From the NCBI GenBank assembly GCA_017562135.1, contig QEYB01000266.1, forward strand, positions 1,240,001 to 1,304,000: a DNA stretch of 64,000 nt. The letters run 5' to 3'. The notes below the pieces were generated by a model. The model was not told where the DNA came from and made no database searches. It saw nothing but the letters and a program-made list of their open reading frames with translations. Origin of the DNA: Dipylidium caninum (Eukaryota; Platyhelminthes; Cestoda; Cyclophyllidea; Dipylidiidae). A program made the translations under genes and the position numbers. Shown here one piece after another: positions 32,301 to 44,165 of the stretch (positions within the stretch are counted from its first letter, which is position 1; the number at the start of each line of letters is the position of its first letter).

Positions 32301-35300
32301 CTGTCACCTTTAGGCCAACCAGGGGAAAATCTCTTTTTTAACACAAAGGTGATGTATTTCACAGTTGATGCATTAAAGGAACTGAAGAGAAGATGCTTAT
32401 TTCTCACTTCCTTGCTTCTGTTACCATCAGGCTGCTTATTAAACCCAGTCCAAGTACGGCCAGCTTCGATGCAATCCTCGCATCCGCGGAGGAGACGAAG
32501 CCCTTCGAGTTTCCGCTGTCCAGGGAATTTTCGGTTTCCTCCTACACTCGTCTTCGTCCACGCAAAACAAGTGCTCGTTCTTGTGAGTTACCGCGCCTTC
32601 TTGACTTCTCCTCCCTGCGTTTCCTGTCGCCGGAGGCCCTGTCCGTATTTTCACGATCCTGTGGGCGAGGCCTTCATGTTGACGAGCTTGTCAGTGAAGG
32701 TGTTAACTAATAGAATCATCTAAAGGTCACTTCATCACAATGCGCGTATAACTTTAGTCGCTTGATGACAAGCTAATCGTAGAGTATCTAAAAGGCATGG
32801 TTTAACCAAAATGGTTAATGCAAAGGAGGACAACAACAAATGTTATCTGTCTTTGTCCCATAGTTCCCGTTTTTCAAGGTATTACATGACTTGAGAAGCG
32901 GTGATTTGATTCATACGCCTCGAAACCTTGTGCTTTGGCTATCGCTAACGTCCTGGCTTCGCCTCAACAGCACTCATAACACAGACTCTGCGCCTGTTCC
33001 CTACTTGCTCTTCTATCACGAGTACTCGCAGACCCGCTGCCCCATTGCCCATGACTGGCTTGCGCAGTACCTCAGCCCGCTTCGTACCCAGTCTAAAAGC
33101 CGTGATTATCTGCACTGAGTGAGGATTTGATACAGTGCTGGCACTCTTAATCGGGACGACCACTAACGTGACAAGTCGCTCTTGCTCGTCGTCGTGTCAG
33201 TAAAGATGAGGGCAACAGCGGATTCTTGAAGGGTTACTATATTGACGCCCCCAAATTACTCGGAGCGCAAGGACTTGGGACGTGTAAAAACGTTCAACTG
33301 TCTCAGCACCACCAACCAAGACCCTTGGGATGTGGAGGGGAAGGGCGAAGAGGTGTGCTCTGTGGTGCAGATGGGAGATAAAAGGTTTATTGGAGGGATG
33401 GGGCGGTGTGGTCGAGCTCGGTGTTGTCAGGTTTCAGCTCGCATGCCAGACCTGATCACTTGTTTCGGCACCGACTCTCGTGCTGGGTTCGGTGGTTGCA
33501 AACTAAACAAATCGAGTGCAGCGCACGCGCAGGGTCACACGCCACCTCTGGCACTTATTGCCGTAGTGACTGATGTAAGTGTGCTGCCGCAGGAGGAGTG
33601 CCACGAGTCAAGATGTGGCAGTGGCAACTCGGAACCCCAGCACACGCACAGACATGCACGACTGCATCACCTGTTCGCGCGAATCTGCTTTATGCCTCTT
33701 TGGCAGAATTTTCACCATCCATTGCCTATTAACCTTGTGTCGATGCTGACTTCAAACTCGCCTCGGTGCACGGGAGACCCCAGATCTACCGATAGGCCAT
33801 GTAGGTCCATCTATTAAAGGTCGTTGAAGTCCATCGGAAGCTTTTTATTCAACTTCACCAGAGGCTGTTGGAGAGGCAACCAACTGGAGGAGACTTTGTA
33901 GTCAAACTCATCACCGTCGGAAGTGTTGAGTGTAGAAACGTGCGAAATAGGGGCGAATTGAAAGGATTCACGATTCGACTCTCTGTGCGGGGCCTGTTCA
34001 CTAGACCATTTGGATCGAATTTACATTCCTGTCCAACCTAACGTAAAAAATTCCTTATAGACTGTGTTCATAAGGAGAAAGTGCCAACTATAAACCTTAC
34101 GATAAAATACTCATGGGGGGAAGGAATTGGTAAGAATCAGAGAGTGACTCTTCCCGTCAAACTCCCGTCACAGAATGTTAAAGACTAATTGTTTCGGCAA
34201 AGTGTGCCATTTAATTAACAGATAAATATTAAATGTTTACCTTCGTGGAGTTGGACGCTCGATGTCTGGTTTACACGATGGGCGCCCTCGCGTAAAACTG
34301 ACAGAAATGATAAACACTTGGGAATTAATGTTTTTTTCCGTCTAAGTAATCACGGCGGAGGTATTGCCGCACCTCATCACAGAGCGGTGGGTGCCATATC
34401 CAGGTGAAGACGGCGCAAAGGAGTGGAATGGACGGCTCTTCTCCTCAGCCCCCCTGAGAGCTCATCCGACGAGAATTTGGCCGCGACCTGACCTATTTTA
34501 TTCAAGCACAGAGGATGAGATGGAGATGACCATTTCTACTTGTTCCTCGTTAACACTGGTGCTGAGATTCCCTCCGAGCAGGCCTGTCCTTAGCCATCCT
34601 GTGCACTGAGTATATCATGTTTGATCGTTTTCTCCAATCAGTTGCCCAGTTGGATGTCAGTGTTAATGAGATCATCAGATCAGGTAAAACGACCTCTTTT
34701 AGCACCCTTCGAGGTGGAGAGCAAGGAGAATCAGATAGGAGACTGCTCCGTTGATGGCGGCAGTGAGAATAGAACCGGCGGTGGCGACGAGTGCGATGAA
34801 GGCGGTAGGATGCTGTCTTCAGCGCTCTCTGCAGGCTACCTCACTCCGGAGGAATTCAGCTACTTCAACGAGCCCTTCGAAAGCACCTGGAAGGATGTAA
34901 AACTCACGTTGCTTCAACAACCCGAATTGCAACACCGTGCTCGGTACCTCACCGAAGGCAGTCGCGGACCCATAAAAAATCGGAACTTCGATGGATACCC
35001 GACAGTCCAGGTAGGCTCCGAATTTGCCACGACGGCGCTAGAACGAGACATTCAGCTGGATAAGGAGCCGGTCAGCCATAACAATACACAGTAATTGCTG
35101 TGCAACAATTACCGAGCTGCATGTTATGGTGAAAGTATGCGTATGCCATACGAAGACTTGAACTCGGAATTACTTCTTTCTCCTCCTCATCTCTAAATTA
35201 CAGTTTCCTAACGTGCATGCCACTTTAGGAGTTGGTTGGGGTGGAAAACATCAACCCCCTTTACCTTACCACATCCGTCTCCTTCCTTGAGACGGAGCCC

Positions 35301-38300
35301 ATGGACAATGCACAGAATGAATTAAATAACCTCTATTCAACTCCAGCGTATTGCTAAATTCGATGCATCAAGAAACACATTGCGCTCCTTTCCCTCACTA
35401 AACATCGCGCCTCGAGTCAACTCTCCTGTCTTCAGCGGTACACGGGAGCCAAGTGCTGCAGGTTTCTAATTCATTCTTTAATGAATCTCATTATAAGTCG
35501 GTAAAACCGCCGTTGTCGAGTAGGATTGCGGCGTTACACCTTTTTAGACTGGCTTTTCATAAATGGGTGGGACTCTCGCGTGAATGTTTTAACGGGTGTA
35601 TACGTGTGTGTGTGTGTGAGGTGCAAATATCCAAAGATGACAGTAAACGCCGTTGAAAAGGACGAGTTTACGCTAACAACAGGGATTTGTTCCTGAGGTT
35701 GAGTCTCCTTCACCTCTATTGACCCGATTTCAACTCTCAGCGAGCCTCAGGAAGAGGGACACTTTGAGCGCGATGCTTCCGCGTCACTGCAAAGGATCCG
35801 TTGCGCATCGGAATTGTGGACGCTCGAAATACATGAAAATTTTGTAGAGAAGGTGTTGTCTGACAATCACCCGGATTTTTACTCATGGAGGTCTCTCCTC
35901 CTACGGATTCACGTATTAGAGAAGTCAGTGCTGGATAACCCCAACTTCCTTCACCGATGGGAATAAATGTTAGTGTAGAGAATTAGTTCTGTTTCCACCG
36001 CATGCGCCTCTACGTCTGTTCGCAAAATCCACTAGGGGTGAGAACCAGCATGGTGACTGCTGGATCAGGGGTAAGACGTACTGACTGATACCTTTTTTTG
36101 TTGCAGCTGCAGGGTTGGTCAGGTCCCGCTATGGTGCAAGTATTCGTGGCCAATGAATCGTCTGATCCTCATCTCCACATGTTCTACCAGGTCTGTCTCG
36201 TCTCTGCGAAAAGCAATCGAGGCTGCTCCGAACTCGTCTACGGCTTTACAACCGTGGTCCAAGTCCCCTTCACTCCCAATTCGGAGGATCGTGTGATGAG
36301 GTAAAATGTTGCCGTCTACCAAACTACTCACATCGATTTTAGCACCTCCCAGAACCATACAAGATACTTCGCCTATATTTCCCCAACTGAAATAGTGAGG
36401 ATTTGTGATGTGTGCAATGTGTGCTAGAGAAAGAGCTAGCTACTCTCGTCTCCTTGCTCACCTAGTGTCCAAGACGAGCTAATGTCTGTGAGCTTGGCTA
36501 AGATTTTAGGCATGCACGCCTCGAAATGCCAAACCATGATATTCTCACTCATTTGCAACTGGCCACTAATGTTTTGTAAATTTCGGACACGGCGAGTTGG
36601 GCTAACCTCTTTCCTGCGAGATGGACTTACGGCGAGCTGACGTCGCTTATGTGTCTATCGCCAATGCTTCATATGTGTGGCGTCGCGATGCATGCTCATG
36701 GGGGCAGAGATATGTCGCTTTGGATCAGATCCTATCCAATTAGAATCTCATTCCTCTCCTCAATGTCTGGATTTTCGAAAGACAGCCCGAGAATGTGCAT
36801 AAATAAGAGTGCTTTGGTTTTCAAAGTCTTACACTTGTCTTGACGGACGCTTTCTTCCTGTCTCCATTACATCAATGGCCTGGCCATCCTGATGCGACAT
36901 TTGGGACAGCCTTTTATCAAATAGTACTTTTCTCCTCACTGGAAGGCTTTGGAACCTTCGGAACTCGTCCCACATTGTATAGAACTGCAAGACTAAGGCC
37001 TTCAGACATCCGAGGTTTTCGAGAGCCTACTTAAATGTGACTTTCATCTTCCTTCTTTCGCGAATTAATGGTTATGATTTTGAAGTGGGGTTAGAGTTGT
37101 CATGACATGCGCCTGTTAAGCAAATCATACGGTCCGTTAACCACAGCGATGCAGATATAATCATCCTACTAGAAATAACTTTTTTCGTGGTGCAACCGGA
37201 GCTTTTAATTACCATAAATTAACTTCACTTGATTTGGCGCTGAGCGAGGGCAGCTGCACCAGTGGAACAGTTTGGATGATAATCTCGCTGTTAAAGGCTT
37301 CTTTGCTCAGACGTCATCTCATCTGTTCATACTTTGGCGTGCTGGGAGGCAACCAAATTATTCTGAAGTTGTGGCGCGACTTTGTCGTCAGGACGACTCA
37401 TCTGCGTGAGGCCAATAGATTCGAGATCTCTCAGTCAACGCCTTCGATGTTGCCCTCTAATCCTGAGCGAAGGTGCTCAGACCAAAATGTGGCAAAATAA
37501 CTGCCTGATTGCAATTTATTTAATCGGGAGAGAAAGGGAACTTCCACACGTGAAGCTGTGAACGGGTGCATTGGCACTCTCATAGTCCTTTCCTTTCCAG
37601 TCGGTATTAGCTCTCGCGCCCAGCGGGTATCGCAGACGCCACTTTGGTGCCCTTAAAAGACGGCGTAAACGAGGTGGCGAGAACGACTTCTCTTGTACAA
37701 CTCAGACATTTTCGAAATTAGGTGGAACTTTTTTGTTTCGCCAATGAATTACACGTCTGTGACTGAAAGGCGATTTGAGAGGATTCTCCCCTTCACCAGT
37801 GCTCTAACAAGAAGGGGGAAAAGTGCAATTTGATTTGGACGCCTTTCGCGTGCCCGCCGAGCTCGTCCACCACAGACGACGGGGTGTTTGTGTGTGTGTG
37901 GGTGTGTGCACGGTGCCATTCCCCTGCCTGTCGAAAACACTGCAGGAGCCACACCAGCTACTCGATTTTTTGCGTTAGATGCGCAGTCGAGACTGTGAAC
38001 ACGGTAGGAGTCCAAGTCGCATGGGCCGCCGAGGTCTGCCATGCCTGTCCGCACCGTCATCTGTTTTAAGATTTCTCCTGTGAAATTCGATTTTCACGTC
38101 CTCGTCTTCCCCTCCACTCCCCTCTAACAACCCAGGCTGTCAATGATTGTCTATCTTTCAACGAAACACAACCGGTAGGTAGTCCGTCTGATAGGCAGCT
38201 TTGCTCTGTCATGGGAAAAAAGCCGTCGAGCAACTCCGGATCATTCGTACCACTGCCTAATGATTATGAAAGCTGCCTTAAACCCTTAACGCCTCCGTCC

Positions 38301-41300
38301 AAACGGGTGTTTGGTCTTCGACTGACATCCAATCCCAGATTATAAGTATGGAATGGAATTTACGATGTCTCGCATATACCCGACTGCCTTGTAACAGTGA
38401 AAGTCGTGGTCGGACGTTCATTCATTTAAGGCGATGTATTGTTCCAGGGCCTGCCAGGTTGTCGCGTTGCAATGTTGAATGAAATGCATAAGAAAGTTAA
38501 CTTCTGTTAGCGGTTCGCCAGAAGGTCACGTGACATTTGACAAAAATTTGTGATTTTAACAATGAGTACCAAGCAGTTCTTGTTAAGAAAGTTCCCTCTT
38601 CATATTAAATTACCTTTCATTATGTACTCATTTTTAAGCGTCCTTGTATCTAAAGATGGCCATTTTCCGACATGCACGAAACAAATTGTGAGGGCTTAAG
38701 TGGCCTGAGAACGGTCCGCTTTTTAACAGACGGAATTTTTATTAATTTCACACAATGGTCGCCGGAATTCGTTAAATTTCCACTTGGCTTGCTTCTTTAG
38801 CGTAGATTCTGTCGGGCTGGTAAAACTTCGCAACTCCGATGTGGAGCTACGAATGGCGTCGTTGTCGGAGGAGCAGCAAAAGAAGCTCCTTTCTTTCTCC
38901 AACTCCACCTTGCCCTCGACCCCCACCTCAACCGCCGCCACCACTACCACCTCCGCTACCAGCCAACGTGCACAGCCGTCCTCCGTGCAGGCCTGTGAAG
39001 AGGTCGCTCGCCGGTCCATAAAGCCGAAATCGAGCTCCGCCCGCCTCGTTTACAGAGTTCTTCTTCTTTCCCACGACAACAGGGTGGAGGGTGTGGTGCA
39101 GGTCATCAGCGACCCCATTCGGTGCAGTAAGACCTCACTTCTCTTTAACGGACTGTTTTTGAAGGATTTGAGGCTGTCTGCGCTGCTAATCCGTGGCTGT
39201 GCAAGAAGACGAGTAGCCTAGGCAACCTAGGGGAAAACAATCTTCATGCGTTTGTTGGCAGTCTGAACGGCTCTGCCCTTCCTTTCACCGCCCTCCTCCC
39301 AATCCAAGTCGCGATTGCCGTTAATCTGTAAATCAGAACTTCATTAGGTTGTCCATAAAACCGCGATCATCACTTGATCACTTCCTGTAGGCTTCATTTC
39401 TGCCCCTATCTCCAGGAATTCATCGCACTTCCCTCCACCTTCCAGGATATAAATAAGTAGAACCGGCGTGTTACGAGAGGAGTGACGGTCAAGAGACATT
39501 CGCAACACTTGAATCGCATTTCTGTGGCTGGATGACTTCGAAAACGGCCATCGGTCTGGCCGGAGAAAGATTCGTCCTCACTCCACGCTTGTGGCTGCAT
39601 ATTTTAACCTCCAGCTGTTTAGTTAGAAGTCTCAGTTCTCACATTCTACTCACTTCATCGCATAAAAGTCGTCTATTCCGCCTAAAATGCATCCATGTCT
39701 ACTTGATAGGCTATCATAGGTGTGGCGAGGAGTTACTCGCACCCCCTGAGTGGCAAAGGAACTTGGCGTAGGCTTATGCCTTCCCTGAGATAAATGACTG
39801 CCAAGATCACATGCTGCAGTGCAATCTAGTGGCCTTCATTGGCCGGAGGAACCCTCCTCCTTACAAATGCTAAATCACTGCGGTAACAGAGCAGTGGCCC
39901 CCGAACATTCACACTATTATCGCCCCACGCGGTGCTTCTTTGGGCATCAGCAGTGCGCAGCGCTGATAGGAGGTAACCTTCGGTTTCAGCTCAAATCGTT
40001 GGTGGACCGGAGATATGCCGGATGTCAATTAAGGAGGGCGATGCGAGGAGTCAACCGGAGCTCTATATAATCGGCAAGAACTTCGTCCGTGGCACCCGGG
40101 TCATTTTCCGCCAGTTAGCCTCCACCATCTCCGCCAACAACCGTCTTTCCGCCGACATGAACGGCGGGGATAAGGTCGAAGTTGTGTGGGAAAGAGAGGC
40201 CGCAATCGACCCCAACTTCTTCTACCAGGTAACTGACGGACCAGCTTTCGAAGTCCTTAGAAGTTCTGGTAGTCTGCTCATGGAAAATCTACTTTATTGG
40301 AAGTCCCTTAAGTCAAAGACATTTTTCAGTTTCCATCCGTCCTTATAGAGCAACACCCAAATATTTCCGTTGCTAGAAACTACAGCAGATGCATATTTTT
40401 AAGTGCGCATGAAGCAGAAGAATCTCGAACCTGACGCAGTAACCGTCTTCAACTGGCGCATCAGAGTGGCTTGTAGGACGGATGCTTCTGGGCCCCTGTC
40501 TTCCTCTGATTAAAAACCTAGTTTTTCACTCCAGAGTGGGGTGAAATGAAGATCTCTTTAGTGGAGGATCTCCTCCACCCGATCCATTGTTCTACCACTG
40601 TTATCTCGACCTCCTGTGTCGCCATCTCATTCGAATGTGCCTACGGCGCCAACGTAAAGTGCATATGCGATACGAAGTGCTGATGTGTTATTCGTACCAC
40701 CGTTGTAGACTCACCTGATTTGCAAAGTCCCGGAGTACAACGGTCCTTCGTGTCCTCTGACGTCGCCTTTGCAGGTCGACGTATACATTCAGACGCCGAC
40801 CAAGGCGGGTCGACCTGAAACCTTTACATACCTGCCCTGTGAGTTGGCTTCGTCTCTCATGCGAAGTGGCAGTTTCAGTGTCCCCGCTCCTCTACTCTCA
40901 TCCCTCGTCCTCTCCACTGAATGAGTCGTATAATCACTGGTGCCCTGACGCGGGCGACACGTCTTCATACCGCGTCATGTACCAGTCACGGCTCCTGTGA
41001 CCATTCATCGTGCTAGACAATCCATTTTACGGCGTCGTGGTCGAAACTTGCCACTTCTGTGTCCCTCTGCCAAGGCGAAAGGGTTCTGAGTATCCTCTTG
41101 CGCATCCACCACCTACTGCTCCGCCTCGACGAAATGTATTTCTGGCACGTCCACGTTTCGCTTATGTCGCCAAATTACCGCATCTGATGTGTCGAAGGGT
41201 GTGGTGATTAGTTTTAATCCGTCCTCGGTCAGGAGTCGCGGAGACAGTCTTTTCCAACCTCCATTCATGCTTATTGTCGCCCTTCACTGGAGGTTTGGAT

Positions 41301-44165
41301 TACTTGACACAAAGCAGAAGACCACTGGGAGAAGGTTTGAAAGTTATGGGTGGTTTCCACCAAATTAACGTTCGCAGCCGCCTCTCCCTCCCCCCTCCGA
41401 CTGCCACAATCCAAAGATGCATTGTTTCCGTCGGTGGTAATAATGCACTGCCAACCGCAGCCAAACACTATGTCATCGAAATTTCCGCCGAAGCACTGGC
41501 TCTAAAACGTCTCCTGTTCGGCCAATGCGATTAACCCGCTTCTTGGCGACCTCATTTTCTTGTTTTATTATAGTCTTGCAAGAAGAGAGGGTGGGTGAAA
41601 CCATAGGGAAAAGGGAGAATTTCGTGCGAATAGTGGGACATTTGAGTCGCGGGAAGTTGACCACAACCCTTAATAACATTTGCGAATCAACGAGCGGACT
41701 TTTGTTGCGTGGCAAAGGTGGAACAAAAGGGCTGGGACCATGGAATGGGAGTTGAACTAAGCTTGAAAATCGGAGGGAAAAGGCAATTTTTATGATGGTT
41801 TGAAAGACTGAAGCATTAATTCATTAGCATCGGGTTGAGCAATGGTCCTATGGGGTAAAAGTCCTAATAAAATTGCCTTTTTACTTCAAGACTAGAGAGA
41901 ACCACGGGAGAACGGTGAGAAAGCGTTGACCGGTTATATTATCATCACCATCATCAAATAGCGCTTCTAGTAAGACTTCTCCTTAACCCCTATGGTCATC
42001 TTTTAAATCGCCAACTGCAGCTCTGGCTATACACGGACCGCCGGTGATCTCGCGATTATCGCACCGAGAGGCGCCAGCTCGTGGCATGGTTAACCTCTTC
42101 ATTCTGGGCTCCAATTTCTCTCCAAACTGTCGCGTGCTCTTCCGACAGGTTGTCGTGGCAACTGATAATAACGGTGTCTACTCGCTCGCCGCGACGTTCG
42201 AGAAGACGAAGGTGGTGTGGCAGCGCGAGGCCCGGGTGGACGTCGACTTCCTGACTGAAGTGAGTCCTCTTAGAAGTCTCCTCCCCCCGCCCAAGGGACA
42301 TGTAACGACAGGTTCTGGAACGTGTACTATCCACCTGTCATTTTCCTGTCTGTTTACCCATCCGTCGACTTAGTGGTACACCGCGTCCTCTCGAAACCTT
42401 TCGAAATTGCCGAACTATTCATGAAACCACTTGGACGCTCTTTCTATCATCCCCTCCCCCCTCCCCCCTTTCCTTCACTTATCTCTTCGAGATGCAGCAG
42501 TTCAACTTCACTTTCGTAGACTTCCTGCATATGGGGAGACAGGCCTGTATCGGCAGGGTTTTCCCGAGTATCAACTGTGTATTTGGGAAGCAAACCTACT
42601 GCACATTCCTGTCGGCGTTTTTCCCGCGATTTTAAACAATCATGTACACTCTACCGTTAGAGTTAAAAGTGAAGCTACTTTTCTTCTACTCATTACAGCG
42701 GAATATTGCGCGCTTAGTTCCATCTACATCACGATGCTCTCACTGTGTGCCTCGATTCCTTCTTAAAAATATTAGCTTATTTGGCAATATCCCCAACTTC
42801 TTCTCTCCTCTCCTCCTTAGAACACCAGTTCATGAAATTGGATGCCGGCTTATGAATGTTAGATGGATCTTAAGCGCGGACAACTGTTGCGCCGCTGAGG
42901 AATTTTGTCTCTTGTGGTGGTGAGGAAGGAAAAGAGGGCCGGAGCAGAGGAGTTTGTACTAAAAATTCTCGCGCTTTCTCTTAGTACCCCAGTATCATTA
43001 GGTGAAAGGTGCTTTGTAGGGCCGATTCAGGCTGTAAAAAATATTGTTGCTTCTCAGCTGTTTTTGAATTTCGACATTTCACCTACTTCCAACATGACGA
43101 GGCACAACATCCACATTAACCAATGGACAGGGAATTTGGAGTCACATTCAACGCTGATGAATTTTTTTTAAGAGACCACTCTCGTGGTGAGGGTTCGAGT
43201 CGGTCAGAATTTAATCTCTTACAATAAAACAAACAAATTTTTATTTTTTCAGTCGCATCTAGTCTGTTGCGTGCCGCCCTACGACGGTCATTCGACTTCG
43301 TTTCTGAACCCGCTGCAAGTACATATCGTCGTTGAGGCCCCCGGCGGAACTAGCGCGCCGGAAAGCTTTTACTACATTCAATGTAAGTCCTCGCCACTGA
43401 ATTCTGATTTAATCAACATCTGTGCGATTTGGTCAGTATCTCACACACCTGTACGCTTTGGCCTTTTTTAAGAGTGTCCTTTAAGAATCCGCGTTTACAA
43501 GGCTAGATTTAGTCCCTGTGTATCTTTAAAATTCGTTTAACTGGACCACCAATATGGGACTGAAAGGCTTTATAACAATCTTCGATGCCTCGAAAAATTT
43601 ATGCGGTCACAAATGAGATGTCTTCCACTACGCGAATTTTGCATATCAGTACGACATACTCGAAATGCTCTTAGTAAGATCACTGTAATGCCAGTGTTGC
43701 CCACTCAAATACTGTTGAATGTCGGCGTTGGAACCCAACCTTGGCAGTAAGGCACTCAGGAACGGAGTATTCGATTCCATCGTAGCGAGGAGGGATTCGC
43801 GAAACATCAAAAATGTTCACGAACGCTTTGAATCCCACACTATAATGTCTCGTAGATGAGCAGCGCATAAACAAGATTGTTTTTAACAACCCATATTGCT
43901 GTAACCCGGTCCGGCTGAGTTGACTTACTGACCATTAAAAGTCTGAATCATTTTTCAACCTCCAAGTGCGAATATGGATATAACAAATATCTTATAGACT
44001 TTATCGTTTCTGGTAGATATTAGCTACTTTTTGGCAGATAGCAATGTCGACAATCCCGAGTCCTCTTCATCGTTAGATGGATTTTACTGTCGTTTCTATA
44101 AAGGAGGCTTTAAAAGCCAACTGATAGAGATCTTTCTTTACTCTGTTTCTCGACGCTATGAATGA
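23376..44165 (+). CDS. NFAT5: NFAT5/TonEBP-like Rel transcription factor with two IPT domains
   Basis: Rel-homology transcription factor of the NFAT5 type (osmotic/tonicity response in other animals). Exons: 23376-23951, 28633-29004, 29630-30010, 30179-30447, 32431-32582, 34703-35010, 36107-36300, 38801-39126, 39990-40228, 40709-40838, 42021-42259, 43253-43382 and tentatively 44038-44165 (stop TGA). All phases agree; about 1147 residues. Residues 1-580 are low-complexity, Ser/Pro/Gln-rich. RHD-N is about 640-860, with the DNA-contact loop RARYLTEGSRG, whose Leu after Tyr is as in NFAT5 rather than NFATc, then QVFVANES, HMFYQVC, SVDSVGLVKLRNSDVELR and RLVYRVLL. Two IPT domains follow (about 860-982 and 983-1105). 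No PxIxIT-like calcineurin docking motif was seen in exons 1-5. Start choice: first Met after the CA repeat; further 5' exons are possible. The long Gln-rich C-terminal domain of vertebrate NFAT5 is absent. Confidence 0.9.
23952..28632 (+). other. NFAT5-like intron 1 (4.7 kb)
   Basis: Starts GTAAGA and ends with a TTCTTCCTCCCTACCCTTTATTAG acceptor, phase 0. It contains CA repeats at 25467-25487 and 25671-25682 and several overlapping frames of up to 144 codons on both strands (for example minus 24700-25134) with Cys/His/Thr-rich, repeat-like composition and no recognised domain. No exon was identified, though one of length divisible by three would not disturb the phase. Confidence 0.5.
29036..29046. 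repeat. 11-C homopolymer
   Basis: Run of 11 C in NFAT5-like intron 2, about 30 bp after the donor of exon 2. Likely length-polymorphic. Confidence 0.85.
30448..34702 (+). other. NFAT5-like introns 4 and 5 around exon 32431-32582
   Basis: The 4.3 kb between exons 4 and 6 is out of phase if joined directly (two bases left over, one required). Exon 5 at 32431-32582 repairs this on both sides: acceptor CTTCTGTTACCATCAG, donor T|GTGAGT, 152 nt. A 191-codon frame at 33242-33817 inside intron 5 has no family similarity and no matching splice sites, so I treat it as chance. An alternative acceptor at 34650 would allow exon 5 to be skipped in frame. Confidence 0.55.
35604..35618. repeat. (GT)n microsatellite
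   Basis: Short GT tract inside NFAT5-like intron 6. A similar tract lies at 37884-37908 in intron 7. Confidence 0.8.
37884..37908. repeat. (TG)n microsatellite
   Basis: Interrupted TG tract in NFAT5-like intron 7 (36301-38800). The intron otherwise shows no gene. Confidence 0.75.
39990..40838 (+). repeat. IPT/TIG exon pair, copy 1 (exons 9 and 10)
   Basis: Exon 39990-40228 (239 nt) and exon 40709-40838 (130 nt) encode one complete IPT domain. It opens IVGGPEICRMS, which lines up with the linker between RHD-N and IPT in NFAT5, continues LYIIGKNFVRGTRVIFRQ and VVWEREAAIDPNFFYQ, then THLICKVPEYNGPSC and ends PETFTYLP. The pair enters after one base of a codon and leaves after one base of a codon, so it can be included or skipped without changing frame. 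Confidence 0.9.
42021..43382 (+). repeat. IPT/TIG exon pair, copy 2 (exons 11 and 12)
   Basis: Exon 42021-42259 (239 nt) and exon 43253-43382 (130 nt) encode a second full IPT domain: VNLFILGSNFSPNCRVLFRQ, then KVVWQREARVDVDFL, SHLVCCVPPYDGHST and ESFYYIQ. Lengths and phases equal copy 1 exactly. Residue identity to copy 1 is roughly one third by eye, with one compensating one-residue gap, so the duplication is old. Both copies keep the GxNF, VxFRQ, VVWxREA and CxVPxYxG signatures, arguing that both are under selection. Confidence 0.88.

Noticed and set aside
33242..33817. 191-codon open frame in the NFAT5-like intron 5
   Set aside because: No recognisable motif, contains repeat-like His/Gln/Thr stretches, and no splice sites of fitting phase; the exons on either side join without it.
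43185..43200. B-box-like GGTTCGAGTC (possible tRNA or tRNA-derived SINE)
   Set aside because: No matching A box or cloverleaf arms around it; it sits in the intron just before NFAT5-like exon 12.
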